Source: Poa pratensis | Lineage: Eukaryota; Streptophyta; Magnoliopsida; Poales; Poaceae | NCBI GenBank assembly: GCA_947311845.1 | Contig: CAMZMU010000059.1 | Span: 37,995,226-38,059,225, forward strand | Length of the DNA: 64,000 bases | Reading direction: 5' to 3' | In this document: in pieces, positions 38,024 to 49,480 of the stretch | Position numbering within the stretch: position 1 is the stretch's first letter | How the letters are laid out: every line of letters starts with the position of its first letter | The notes under the pieces: generated by a model | Databases searched by the model: none | What the model was told of the DNA's origin: nothing | What the model saw: only the letters and a program-made list of their open reading frames with translations | Made by a program: the position numbers and the translations under genes

Positions 38024-39190
38024 TTTATCAGAAACCCCACATTTTCGAAGTGTTGTGGCTTGCAATGAGGTGGATCCGGTAGATGCACTCCAAAGCTGAC
38101 AAGACGCCGAGATTGCAAGGCCATCAAAAGTGATGATAATGCACATTAGTTGATCAAAACTTGTAAAGACAATAGGCTGGTCTTCGGGGCAAGTTCTTTG
38201 ATGTCCATCAGTGCTACTGTAGTTAAACGGCCTGAACCGGCGCAGTGATGTACTTGGGAGTCTGACAGATCACAGAATGTTCTCTTGCCAATTGCTTGCT
38301 TCACTCATTGTGTGTCATAACTTCCTAACATTGTTCAGTCCCGCTCGGAACTCCATAGGAATTTTGTAGGAAACAAACCGGTGGTTTCACTTAATGTATT
38401 CCTTCTCTTTGTGTCTAGAATTCATGTTTTTACCCGTTTGGCTTCCAGATGGCACTTCTGAATTTCCTTTGGAATATCAGTGTCCAGGTGCATGCCACCT
38501 TAAATTCCATGGTTTCTTATTCTTACCCCTTGTTCCAAACGGGGCATTATTCTTTGCTCTTTCTTGTTAGGAGGAACAACATTAATTTTGCATATGTACA
38601 CTTCACTGGAGAACGGGAAAAAAAAACGTAGATTATGGTACAGATCATCACATTTGCACCCAGAAATATAACACAATATGGGATGGAGCAAATGTTTCAG
38701 TTTCCAAACAAGGAGTTGACTACATTCTTAATGAGGCACACCATTCATTAAAAAGCAATGCCGAGGATAAGAATAAGATGAGTTAAATACTGTCGATGTG
38801 ATTCTCCTACTAGTGATTTGATCCGAAGAGCTCGATGGATAAGACCATATCAGAGCTCCAGATCATGGGAGCTACTACTAGTTGTCAGACTGATAGTAGT
38901 ACTACTTTGCATTCACTGATCTGGCATGGAGTTACATATGGCGACGAGCAACTGCAGATTTCGCTTCACATGGCGAATTTTCTAGAAGTTTATCCACAGG
39001 CGACGGTTATAATCATAGAAAATTTGATTCGTTACAATTCACAAACAATGAAAAGAAATTTCCTAGGAATATTCCAGCTCTCTTAACCTGCAAATTTCCT
39101 TGCCTTGACAACATATATCTAGCTCACGAACAATACAAATTTTGTGTTGGCAATTTATGTCGAGTTTCTCCAGCAAGTCACCGATTTAGG
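38024..39190. other. ERGIC3 3' flank, then unassigned sequence
   Basis: The first few hundred bases are the likely ERGIC3 3'UTR; the exact poly(A) site is not clear. From about 38500 to 39190 only short frames occur and no TIR or LTR structure was seen. Confidence 0.4.
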
Positions 39191-39199
39191 TCCTAGTAT

Positions 39200-39655
39200 A
39201 AACTCGCGGAAGCACTCAAGCACTTGGCTAACCTCGCTAGCCGCTAACCTGTCCAGCATATGTCCTGGCAAGCCAGATAAAGAGCTTCACCCTAGGCCGC
39301 CCAAGATTTCCAGTTAAGCTTCAAGGATCTCGATGCAATCGCTCCCTGGAAGAGGGTGTTGTAGCAAGATTGATAAAGAGCTTCACCCTAGGCCGCCCAA
39401 GATTTCCAGTTAAGCTTCAAGGATCTCGATACAATCGCTCCCTGGAAGAGGGTGTTGTAGCAAGATTGATCATCCACCGCCACAAAAACGTATTTGGCTC
39501 CATAGTGAGCTGCACGTCGTGAAGCCAAATCCACACCTGGACATACTGCCAAAGGTAAGCAGGCTCAGCGCCTCTCTAATGTCAATAATTCAGCGATGGT
39601 TTTTCTTGGGATGCCTCGGATGAGCGTGAAGAGGTCCGGCGCTATCTCCAGCATT
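39200..39655 (-). pseudogene. Degenerate LINE reverse-transcriptase tail (zf-RVT region)
   Basis: Minus-strand frames give QYVQVWIWLHDVQLTMEPNT, FLWRWMINLATT, LFQGAIASRSLKLNWKSWAA and GRPRVKLFIWLA. Order and spacing match the segment leading into the zf-RVT domain of plant LINEs (EPD..WRW..., W K..W....P.KVKFF.WLA). Several frame changes, stops and a 96-bp tandem duplication inside show it is dead. No poly(A) end was found. Confidence 0.6.
39276..39467. repeat. Tandem duplication, 2 x 96 bp
   Basis: 39276-39371 and 39372-39467 are identical except one G/A (GATGCAATCG vs GATACAATCG). Both copies begin GATAAAGAGCTTCACC. The duplication lies in the LINE fragment. Confidence 0.92.
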
Positions 39656-41276
39656 TCCCCCATTCATTGCCTAAAATAACATCTTTAATTGTGAGGTACA
39701 CTGGATAAAGAAATATGCAATCTTTACTTTCAAGTTTCAACCACTAGGACATGCCTGAAAAACAAAAACCTTAGATCTCAAAGAAAGCAAAAGTTGATGC
39801 AAACGGGCTACCAGAACTAAAGCACGACTGTGATCATACATTCTTTTTTTTAATAGAAAGAACAGCCCATCAACCAAAATATGCACAACTTGAACTGAGC
39901 TGTAGATTAATTAAACACATGAAAGTACAATCTAATTTATTTCCAAAGAATACACACTTGAAACACCGGACATGTACAGTTGTACATTATCCCAAGATTC
40001 TTCTCCTAAATCCTGAACAATTTAGCTTGTTTTCAAGTACACATGCCAGCCTATTTTAAAGGGGAAGTACACATGCCGGATTTTTTGAAAGGAGAAGTAC
40101 ACATGGCAGCTGAATCTAAATGCTAGAAATGTAGGGAATAATTCTCGGGCCAGCCTTACGAGTGACCCCACGAAAGAACCGAAAGCCACAATAATTCACA
40201 GAAACGTTGCGTAAATTATTGACAGAACCTGATTGGAATGCATATGGTATGTTGACGTCTTCTGATCTCTGAAGCATTCTTGTAAGAATTTCCATTGCCA
40301 AATTATTGATGTGTTTTTTTTTTACTTTCACAGACCGGGCCATGATCCAAATCACATTGGATTGAGATTAAGTCTGTATCATGTCATTAATGTTTTGACC
40401 AATCAATCATAATGAATCTTCGTTTTACCAACTCACTAAGACTATTATAAGTAGAACTACATTCGTGCAGCCCAAAGAGATAAGAGAGGTACTAACCAAT
40501 AAGCAAAGTCAACTTCAGGAAAGCATCCTCTCAACTGTAACGGCAGCCATCAGAATAAACACGCAAATCAAAATCAAGTGGCAGCTGGTTCTCCTGCACG
40601 AATTTGTCAGCACCTGATTAGTCCTTGTCATCTCTTAATCCCAAATGGATAACATGTACCAGGAGGAAGAATCTGGTTGCTCTCTTTGAATGCTAATCCT
40701 ACCTCCTTCCATGAAACTGCTGTCAAGTTGGACCAGATATTCTGGGAGCAGAAGGAGAACTGTAAAGAAAATATTCTTACCGAACACAAACTCAAAATCG
40801 ATGACTGAATCTGAATCTGGAGCTCCCGTGCAGACACAATGGACAAAAATACAAGAGTTGTATCATTGGAAAGAGGAAACCAACACTACACGTGGTTTCT
40901 CAATCGCATAGGTTTTACTTTGTGCAGTTTGGTCAGAAAAGGCAGGCAATGGCAAAATGCACATTGCCATCGCCATTTCAGACTCAACTGGCAGAAGCAC
41001 AATTGAAGACTGGTGGGGGTAAACCAACCAGCTTGAATGATAGCTGAATCACATCACATCTTCAGAATGTCCCACATAGCATTAGGGAGGAGATCAGTGG
41101 AAAGATATACTAATTTTATATATGATCTTCATATAACCAACCAAATGTCTCCACTGTACAAAGAGCTAACACAACAGACAACATGCACAAACTAAACACA
41201 GATCCAAAGTTAAAGCAGCTAAATGGCCCTTCCTTGCACCGGCAGGCTGATACCTAGGAAGAACCCAGAATTATCT
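39656..41276. other. Intergenic sequence downstream of the F-box gene
   Basis: Likely includes the F-box 3'UTR (just left of 41277). A 79-codon minus-strand ORF at 40355-40116 (MARSVKVKKKHINNLAMEIL start region) has no family I recognise. No repeat boundary found. Confidence 0.35.
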
Positions 41277-42345
41277 CTAGAAGCCATTCATCTCGAGAAG
41301 GTATGTGCGCCTCTTCATCAGCGCCTTTGCAGCAAATCTGAATGGTCCATCAAATGCTCCAGAGATGAACGCATCCGTCTCCTTGCGGCTGATATGGCAG
41401 CCATTGGTTCCATCAGTTGATGGCTTGATTACAACCAGTGTAGCACCCTGCAACGCAATTCCTCCAGGCAGCTCGAGATATGGAGCGTATTTGAGCTTCA
41501 TGTTGCAGGCTGGGACCTGGGTCCTGTTGGAGCATGCTGAGGCCGACAACTGGTTCTCTCTGAACTCCTTCAGTTGCTCAGCTCCCATGCACAGCGTGCC
41601 CTGGCCATCGGTATCGGTCAGCACCAAGTTCACAAGTGTGGGGTGGTCCTTGATGATCGACCGGAGAAGATAATGCCTCGTCGATGCCGCGATCAGAGAG
41701 CTGATTGTCCACACAACACGGAGCTTGAGCCCGCCATTGGTGTAGAAAGACTCCGGCATGCTTCCATTGTCCTCCGGAGACGGCTCGTGCTCCGCACCCA
41801 CAGGCTTGCGGTCGACCATGGTACCCCCCAGAATCACACAATTCTGAAGCGTGCTCCCGTACTCCGCCCGCCATTTCAGCAGAACTCCGTCCTCTGTCCC
41901 GACATCTCCAGAGGGGAGCTCGATCTGAAGGTTCCGTACGTGGGTGAAGTTCCGGAGCACCTGCGCCGGCGAGTGCTGCGCGAGCTGAGGGAAGAGCGGC
42001 CGTCCGGCGCCGTTGGGGCTGCGCATGCTGTGGAACGGCTTGACGATCGTGGACAGCATCAGCTTGAAGAAGTTGGAGAGGATGTTCCGGGGCTTGGGCG
42101 ACGACAGGTTGAGCGCGTCCTCCGCGTCGCCGTCCACCGTCACGACGCAGTCGATCTTGACGCGCACGTCGTGGACGAGGGGACGAGGCCGTAGAGCCGC
42201 TTCGACGTGCGGAGCAGCGGCCGAGCGACCGCACGTCCTCGACCTTGTTGAGGATGAGCAGCACGAGCGAGTCCGGCAGGCAGTCGAACCGGTCGACCTC
42301 GAAGTCTAGCGCCGGATCCGCGTGGATTCGCGCCTTGGGAAGCAT
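41277..42345 (-). CDS. F-box protein, plant At5g46170/At4g18380-like, two apparent frameshifts
   Basis: Start at 42345: MLPKARIHADPALDFEVDRF, then the F-box core CLPDSLVLLILNKVEDVRSL (about residues 22-60), through GRCSA. The frame is then lost and resumes as VRVKIDCVVTVDGDAEDALN and runs to the stop at 41277, ending TYLLEMNGF. Between them two single bases seem missing: one near GRCSA/SKRLYG (about 42210) and one at GLVP/LVHDV (about 42182). Adding two bases gives 1071 nt, 356 aa, matching the family. Such proteins bind SKP1 in SCF ubiquitin ligases; the target is unknown. The rest of the protein is intact, so either the breaks are recent or they are sequence errors in GC-rich DNA. Confidence 0.8.
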
Positions 42346-42503
42346 TGCAGAGCCGGAAGGCGGTCGGTCAGGAAGGTCACGCCTTTTGCTCCGCCCAGCG
42401 GCGCAAACGCCACCAAGATTTGCCTCTGGGAATGCCGAGAACGAACTGCTCAGCTTGCTTCTAGCTCCGGATTTGGCGCCGATTGCCAAATCGGCGCGAG
42501 TTC

Positions 42504-42655
42504 CTGCACAAAACGAGACCAGGAACAGCGGTAGTAAGAACACATGAAGGAAATGCCAAGGGATTGACAAACAAGATGCGCCGAAAGCACCGTAGAAATG
42601 AACAGGAACCACAAACGAAGAACAGAGCAAAGCAAAATCCAACAATGGCACATAC
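42504..42655 (-). other. Probable 5'UTR intron of the F-box gene
   Basis: The minus strand has CTGAG|GTATGTG at 42656/42655 and TTTTGTGCAG|GAACTC at 42504/42503 with a pyrimidine-rich end. It is 152 nt long, between a GC-rich leader exon and the ATG at 42345. Inferred from splice-site quality only. Confidence 0.55.
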
Positions 42656-43242
42656 CTCAGGCGCCACCAACCACCTCAATCGAGCAAATCGAGCGCGACG
42701 CCGAGCCTCGCCCCGAATAAAACCCGTGCTCTCCTCGGGAGCGCGGTCAGATCCGACGACGGCGACCACCCGGCAACCCAGGGAACAACAGCCCCGTGAA
42801 AAGCTTCAAGAAGCCCCCAGAACCTCCCACGATTCTCCCACCAAACCGACCGCGGTGCAGCACCACCTCCGGCGAGCCGACGCAGCCGCGAGCTCTCGAT
42901 TCAACTGGCTTCCGGCGCCAATCCGGCGAGACGCTAGGGTTTATCGGCGGCGAGAGATTGGGGATATTTTCACCTCTCGGCGGCAGTTTTTTTTCTCTCT
43001 AGTCGTGCAGTCGCAGAGGAAGAAGTGCTTCTGCCCTCTCTCTCGCAGCACCACTCAACGGAGGCGGCTTTTAATATCGTCTCGGAGGTGGTGGCGCCGT
43101 CAGTTATAGGTAACGGCTCTGCGCCGTGAAGAGGTGGTGGTGCGCCGTCAGTTACATGTAACGGCTCGACTCCGCGCCGTTACCCCGGTCCACGTCAGCG
43201 GAAGGGAGAGGATGACGCGACAAAGCCGTGGCTAGGTTTAGT
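42656..43242. other. F-box leader and promoter region
   Basis: GC-rich. Two similar segments with GCCGTCAGTTA..GGTAACGGCTC occur near 43095 and 43150; the second contains the perfect palindrome GTTACATGTAAC. No TATA box was chosen. Confidence 0.35.
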
Positions 43243-43251
43243 TCTGTGATA

Positions 43252-44707
43252 GAGTAAAGTCTGAAACAAACCTTGAAGCCGTAGTCTCCGTCGAAATCAA
43301 ACCCTGTACTCTCAATCCCGGTAATCAGCACCCTGTACTCAGTGTTCCCGGTTTATTTTTGCGTGTTGGAAGTTTGTAGCGCAAATCCGCTGATGTTGGA
43401 GGGGTCAACGCAGGGATTGTTGACTTGCTTTCTAAGTTGTGTCCACATAGCCTGGGTCGTCGTTTTAACCGGACTGGGTCCAATCGAATCAGAGGAGGGG
43501 AACGAAATTACAGTTCTCGGCTAGAGAGTGAGAGAGGGGATTGAGCAGGGGAAGAGAGGGCGGCGGCGCTTGCGTGCGGCGGTGGCGATTGACTGCCGCA
43601 GCTACGCTTGCCTGCGGATGTGGCGGCGTTTGACTGCGGCGGCGGCTCTTGGCTTCGGATGCGGCAGCTCTTGGCTGCGGCAATAGCGAGGATGCCGTCG
43701 CGTGGCGGACGACGAGGACCAGTTTGAGTGAGACAGTTTCTGTCTGGCCCTTGTAGTGGCTGCGGTCTCTGGCAATACCGGGAGAATCAAAACATCTACT
43801 GTTTTCTTCATGATTTTACCAGGAGAATCAAAACATTTGTTGTTTTATTCATGATTTACTTGGCGATCTACGCGATGCGGTGTGGAGGCTACCACTGTTG
43901 CTTGCAAATGCTTGCACAGTTGCTGTACGTAGAGCAAATGCTACCACTGTTGCTGCTGTACTAGTGGTGGAATAAAGACAGATTTGGCCAGAAAATTTGG
44001 CAGAACTTCCCTGCATTTTCATGAGTTGGAAGTAGCAGGTTTAGTGCCAGGAATATGAAATAATATCACAACTTGTAAACTTGTCCAGAAATAGTACGTT
44101 TCAGTGCATATAAGATGGCATCTAACAAAATATTTCAGGTTCAGTAACAGAAGCATTACATGAATATCACAGGTTTAATTTCCTGAAGCTAATAAAATGA
44201 CAGGTTTCTAGATAACCATAACAGCATAGGAATAAGTAACATTTAGTAGTTTCCAGATGGAGTCAGGTAATCCTTCCATTTTCCATCTAGCAATCTCTTC
44301 TTTCCTCTTGTAGTGGCAGTGGCAGGTTGCTGATTGCTTGTGCTAGCTGTTGCAGGTGGAGCTCTTCTAGCACTTGTTCTGGTAGGAGCTGCAGGTGGAG
44401 CTCGTTCTGGTAGGAGCTGCTCGTGCTGCAGATGCTGGTCGAAGCAGGACAGAGAAGATTCACCACGTATAGGCCTCAGGTTATTGGGCCGAGCAAGCAG
44501 GCCTCAAACGAAATGGGCTCAAGCCTCTCACAACGCAGTCTCTCCAACAGCGACTTAGCCACATATGCAATCCCATCGTTTGGAAACAAACGACATGCTG
44601 CCTTAGACCGGGAACACCGAGTACAGGGTGTTGATTACCGGGATTGAGAGTCCAGGGTTTGATTCAGACGCAGACTACGACTTAAAGGTTTGTTTCAGAC
44701 TTTACTC
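43252..44707 (-). mobile_element. Mutator-like element (MULE), 1456 bp
   Basis: Long terminal inverted repeats of about 100 bp, beginning GAGTAAAGTCTGAAACAAAC at both ends, with about 90% identity by eye. A perfect 9-bp duplication TCTGTGATA lies at 43243-43251 and 44708-44716; that length defines the Mutator superfamily. Inside are a GC-rich low-complexity block (43540-43720) and the tail of a transposase. It sits about 0.6 kb upstream of the F-box leader. Confidence 0.9.
44243..44440 (-). pseudogene. Putative MULE transposase C-terminal remnant
   Basis: The minus frame reads APPAAPTRTSARRAPPATAS, then TRGKKRLLDGKWKDYLTPSG and NY plus stop at 44243-44245. Ala/Pro/Thr-rich tails of this kind end many grass MULE transposases. 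The catalytic DDE region is absent. Confidence 0.45.
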
Positions 44708-44873
44708 TCTGTGATAACCTGCTCCATCGACCTAACCGTGCGTGCACGTCAGCGTAACACGTCTTTGTGCCACGATGACATAAAGCCCGGTAGGTCATTC
44801 TTGACTTTCGGTTGATTGATGTGAGTTAAATTAACTTACTACACCGAAAGGAGATGGTGCTGAAAGCCTGTTA

Positions 44874-45040
44874 CTCCCTCCGTTTCAGTTTACAATTACT
44901 AGAGTATCCCTAAATCGTTAGTTTGAACAAAGTAATATGAAATATATACGACAAAAATTATACAATTAGAAAAATAAAACATTTGAAATTTCTAATGATA
45001 TAGCGATACACATAGGACTTATAAACCGAAACGGAAGCAG
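44874..45040. mobile_element. Stowaway MITE, 167 bp
   Basis: Left CTCCCTCCGTTTCAGTTTAC; the right end in reverse complement is CTGCTTCCGTTTCGGTTTAT. TA duplications at 44872-44873 and 45041-45042. Confidence 0.85.
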
Positions 45041-45042
45041 TA

Positions 45043-45606
45043 CTAAACAAGGTCTAAGGCACCAACGAAAAGTTGGGTCTGATGTGAAATCGGTTGACAA
45101 ATAATTCCAAACTAAAAAGAACGAGAAGAGTCACTATTGGTATGAATTTTTCCTCTTCTTTTCTTTTTATGAACGTCTTGGTTTCAACTTTGAACAACAT
45201 GGAAACGAGCATGTACTCCAGGGTCCTCTATATAGAATAGAGCCTCCGTCTTTATGGCTTAATTATTGTTGACGTGACGTACTCGAGGATGCCATCATGC
45301 CAATGTTGCGGGAAAAAAATACCTCACGATCTTCAGTCTTGTCATATTATAACTAAGACCAAAAAATCAAATATGACTAAGACAAAACTTGATTGCAGTT
45401 TAAATCGGCAGATTACCCCTTTAACCCTCAGCTATATTACTCCAATTTTTTAGATGGTACTCCATCTTACTTGTACTGTATTGGAGTAACATTTGATATC
45501 ATCCCTCTTATTGGCATAAACAAACGGCCCATGGACCGCAAAAGAGTTCATATTCCCTGTAGAATTTTCGTGATCATTTGCACTATTTTCTTTAGACTGG
45601 TGTAAT
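45043..45606. other. No recognisable feature
   Basis: AT-rich intergenic sequence between two MITE-class elements. No ORF with family resemblance and no repeat boundary seen. Confidence 0.35.
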
Positions 45607-45609
45607 TTA

Positions 45610-46670
45610 GGGCGTGTTTGGTAGCCAGCATCCATTTTGGGGCTCACTGTGGGCAGGCTCCAGAGGGCTCGGCTGAGCAGAGCCATTTCTAAAACCATGT
45701 TGTGGTTGTTGTTTGGTATCCCGCAGCAAAAAACGAGAGCTCTGTTGGTGCAGGACAACTAAACAACATGTTTGTGTTTCCAGATTCGGTTAGTCTCACC
45801 ATTTGCTCATAGGTGAACTTACCTCACACCACCACGCATGGAAATCTCTACGTGGCAGATCCATGACGAGCGGCCGCGGCGGCGGACGTCGCCGGTGAAG
45901 GATGTGGTGAGCACGACGACGTTGTTACCGCCTACTTGGACATTTCTACTGACATACCAATGACGCAAGTCAAGTAGGACGACAACGAGGCATGGCGGAG
46001 GCGGAGGTCGACGACGAAAATGCGGCATGGCGATGGCTAAGCTCGACGGCGATGACACGGCATGGCGACAACAGAGCTCGACAACGACGAGATAGAGCGG
46101 AGGTTGAAGAAGGCCTTCATCAAGAATAGTCTAAATACGCATCTCTGCAGTACAAGATCTATTTATCCACGAGCATCGAAACTCAAAACTTACAACACGA
46201 GAGTCGTGCGGAATGACGAGGCGAAGCTACTCCTCGAAGGAAATAGCAAACGGTCGACCGTGTGCGATTCGTTTGACGAAATTCGTCTAAAAAGGCTGAA
46301 AACATGAACACAAAGTTCAAAGTTAACGTTGGACGAAAGTCAGAACGGATTGCCGGAATGAAACTGCATCGTCAGCACGCATCATTTTCGTGTACAACAT
46401 ATTTTGAATCGAGCATTGTATTAACGATTGGAAGGAAGAAGATGAAGTGAGGGTGAAGAGAGTAACCGGAACCACAGCTCAGGTACGTACAGGTTGCAGG
46501 GATCGAGCGAAACAACAGGCATGGCTCCAGGGGAACGGCCAGAGGGCCTGACCCGATGGTGCTTTAAAAAGCACGCTGGCTAAAAGGCTCCCCGGATGCA
46601 ACCAAAGGCGCAACCCGAATCTGCAGCTCACGGGCCTGCCCAGAGTATATGCAACCCACGAAACGCGCCC
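45610..46670. mobile_element. PIF/Harbinger non-autonomous element, 1.06 kb
   Basis: The left end GGGCGTGTTTGGT and the right end in reverse complement GGGCGCGTTTCGT match at 11 of 13 bases; further in, both ends share GGGCAGGC. TTA duplications at 45607-45609 and 46671-46673. No transposase motif found inside. Confidence 0.75.
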
Positions 46671-46673
46671 TTA

Positions 46674-47176
46674 GAGTTTTGTATCACTAGATTATATGTT
46701 ATCGAGATTGGTTCTACCCTCAACCCATTAGGGATCAAACGACAGGTTTGACGCCCTCTTCTCTCAATAAAATTAAACAAAATATTCTTTCAAGTGAGAC
46801 GATGTTTAGTGAGACATTGTGATGACTTCGTCTTCCTCAATGTGTAAACTCCGCATCTCCGGCCTTCGGTAAGAGTTATGTGAGCGAGTTGGTGGTGCGC
46901 ACTTGTGCGTGTGTCCGAGTCTACCTTCGTACCCTTGTGCTATATGTTTCAAAAAAGAAAGTGAAAGTCATTGATCTCAGATTGTGGTTGCGAGGCTTTG
47001 CACACCACTTTTTATTGACGCATATATGGCTGAGACTCGAAACCAACTTTGCATATGCTTCCCACAATATTAAAATTATAACTTGCCCTTTTTTAACGAT
47101 AATTCATTTTTGTTCACCTTTACAAACAATTGACTTCACATATCTCCAAGGTCATCTCATTTGAGGGCAAGATATG
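46674..47176. other. Unassigned sequence, weakly SINE-like
   Basis: 46790-46960 has TGATGACTTCGTC and a T/G-rich stretch followed by a short A-rich tail, reminiscent of a SINE, but no target duplication was found. Confidence 0.25.
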
Positions 47177-47179
47177 ATA

Positions 47180-47272
47180 CTCCCTCTGATCCGTTATTTC
47201 AGTCGCTACAAAATAACGTACGAAGTACAACTAGCTAGCCAAACTCGGACACTTTTTCTGGACTGGAGGTAG
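47180..47272. mobile_element. Short Stowaway MITE, 93 bp
   Basis: Left CTCCCTCTGATCC, right in reverse complement CTACCTCCAGTCC, with TA on each side (47178-47179, 47273-47274). A lone left half of another Stowaway (CTCCTTCCGTTCATAAAAGG) starts at 47283. Confidence 0.6.
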
Positions 47273-47274
47273 TA

Positions 47275-48435
47275 GACTAGTACTCCTTCCGTTCATAAAA
47301 GGATGTCTCAATCATTCTCAAATTTGCATGTATGTAGTACACTACCACTTTGAACAACACGAATGTGAACTCGCTGGTCCAACGAATATTAACAGAGGAA
47401 AAAACATGTATATGCACCAACCACGGGTCGAGCTCAGTGCGTTGCGCGACTGGTCAAAACCAAGAAAACATTAGAAACTGTCGTGAGTTGTTGTTTTTCC
47501 CTGTGATGGCGAGATGGATCTGAGGCCGACGTGAGCGGCTGCGCATGCAGAGCCAGAAAACTTACGGCAGAAACAGCCGCTGCGTCATTTTCTGCTGCCA
47601 TTTTATTGGAGAGGTCACGCCAAATACACAAGTGTGACATCAAATCAAATCTAATCTAATAAGGCCTGGCCGCGCCAAAAATCTAGCAGCAAGGTGTACA
47701 TGTGTGTCGTGTATTGGAGAGGTCACGCTGCGTCAGTACGTTACTGACAGCGAACGAAAACTATCAATCACACGGAGAGCAGAGACAAATTAACAGATGT
47801 GATGTGATAGGATAGTACGTGTAGCTTTGGATTTCTCGGGAAATAAAATAGCTAGACAACGAGGCTCTGATGGCTGGTTTTGGCACTACAAGATAACTTA
47901 TTTGTTCATTATTCAGTAAATGCAAACAAATATGTAATTTTAATTTATAGGAGAGATCCAATGTGCTTGTTTATGTCTGCTTTTCTATGCTTTGCACATG
48001 TATATAGACCTCCCGATTTATAGGCGTGCGGCGGCTGTCTCGTCTAGACCCGGTCTCGAGGCGTGACATACCCATCTCTGCGGCGACTGGGAACCATCGA
48101 CGCACGGAACGCCCAATTCAGGTAGGCAGGGAACGCCGATGCACAAAGCGTAAACTCGGTGGTAATGTGGGGAGCGGAGCGTCAACTCCACGCAGAGATG
48201 AAGCGTCGACGGGAGGCGCAAATCTCTCACTGCATTGGACTAGTGCCTCACCACCATGGCATGCCCTATCTCGCACCACCGAGCAGTGGAGCCACCAAGC
48301 AGGACCCACAGAATATTCTCAGATATTCTATTAGGAAATGACCATCTTATTTTGCTAAAATTTGCCGCCATGTTTTACCTTGTCAAATTTTATCCCATTT
48401 AACAATTTGCCTCGATTTTGACCGGTCAGATCCAC
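47275..48435. other. Intergenic sequence without a recognised gene
   Basis: Contains the lone Stowaway-like end at 47283. A short phrase, TTGGAGAGGTCACGC, occurs twice (near 47607 and 47714). No ORF shows family resemblance. Confidence 0.35.
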
Positions 48436-48438
48436 TTA

Positions 48439-48576
48439 GGCCCCGATTGGACTGTCTATCCAGATTACGGAGCCGCAATTTTGCACCCGCCCTGCCTAGT
48501 ATTTTCAGCAGGACCAGACGACATCCGTAAATCCTCCCGATCGTTTTGGCTAAAAAACGCCCATCCAATCGGGGCC
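48439..48576. mobile_element. Tourist-like MITE, 138 bp
   Basis: Perfect 13-nt TIRs: GGCCCCGATTGGA at 48439 and TCCAATCGGGGCC ending at 48576. TTA duplications at 48436-48438 and 48577-48579. Related to the element at 62546. Confidence 0.88.
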
Positions 48577-48579
48577 TTA

Positions 48580-49464
48580 TTAGATGGTGTGGCTGGTGGT
48601 TGGATTCCATATCAGAAGCAAAAACTGGCTGAGTATTGTGTCCTTACTACCTGCGAGACCTGACCAACATTCCCGCATGTCCAATTCGCTATCTCGTCTC
48701 TTGATGAATCCATTGATCGTTTGTAGGCGATCCTTACCACCCATTGTTACTCTTTGCCACCCTTTGTTCATGTTCAAGCCTTGTGGCCTCGGTGAACCCA
48801 ACAAGTGTGTATGCCTTGACCCAAAACAGAACTAGGACGTGGTTGTAGGGTGGGAAAGTGGGAATGTTGATCTCGCCATGCACGTCTGGAGGACATGCCT
48901 CGCTGATTTGCGCTCTCGAATTGGCATCCAGGTCACCAGCCACATCGGTGGAACCAGACGAACTAAATCATGAAAATTGTTGAATGGAGTAAAACTTGAA
49001 AAAATATAACAACTTCAAGATAAAAGGTGAAATGAAATTTTATAGGGAGTAAACTTTTTCACGAATGTATAAAAAATTAGGTGAAAAAAATGGAATTCAT
49101 CCTCATTTAAATCTAGGCATTCCTAGTGGCAAGTTTTGTATATGACTTACCAACGCAAAATTTGTTTTTATTGCAAAAGCACAGAGGCCTCCACAACAAA
49201 AAGAAGTGCAGTGAGATGATTTTCAATTTATGGATGGACAATATCAAGTTGGTGCCAACCACCGTATTATTAACGGAAAGCCACACTGGTGCAAGATGCA
49301 AAGATAGAGAGGAGACAATGTTCTCTCGTCGGCTTGGCTGCTAGCACGACCTGCCAAGAACCGGCCACCCGATCCATGCAAAGTTTGGCGGCCGTAGCTT
49401 TTCTTAATAATCTTATTATCCTAATGTGTGCCGACAACCGGTCGTTGTCTCTATTGATTAACTC
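48580..49464. other. No recognisable feature
   Basis: Mixed composition; short ORFs on both strands lack family resemblance. No terminal repeats or target duplications noticed. Confidence 0.35.
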
Positions 49465-49480
49465 CATCGATCAAGTAATG

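Noticed and set aside
46700..46965. A second SINE
   Set aside because: Some resemblance in the TGATGACTTCGTC segment and an A-rich end, but no pol III boxes and no target duplication could be found.
47283..47345. A full Stowaway MITE
   Set aside because: Only the left terminal repeat is recognisable; no matching right end with TA was found.
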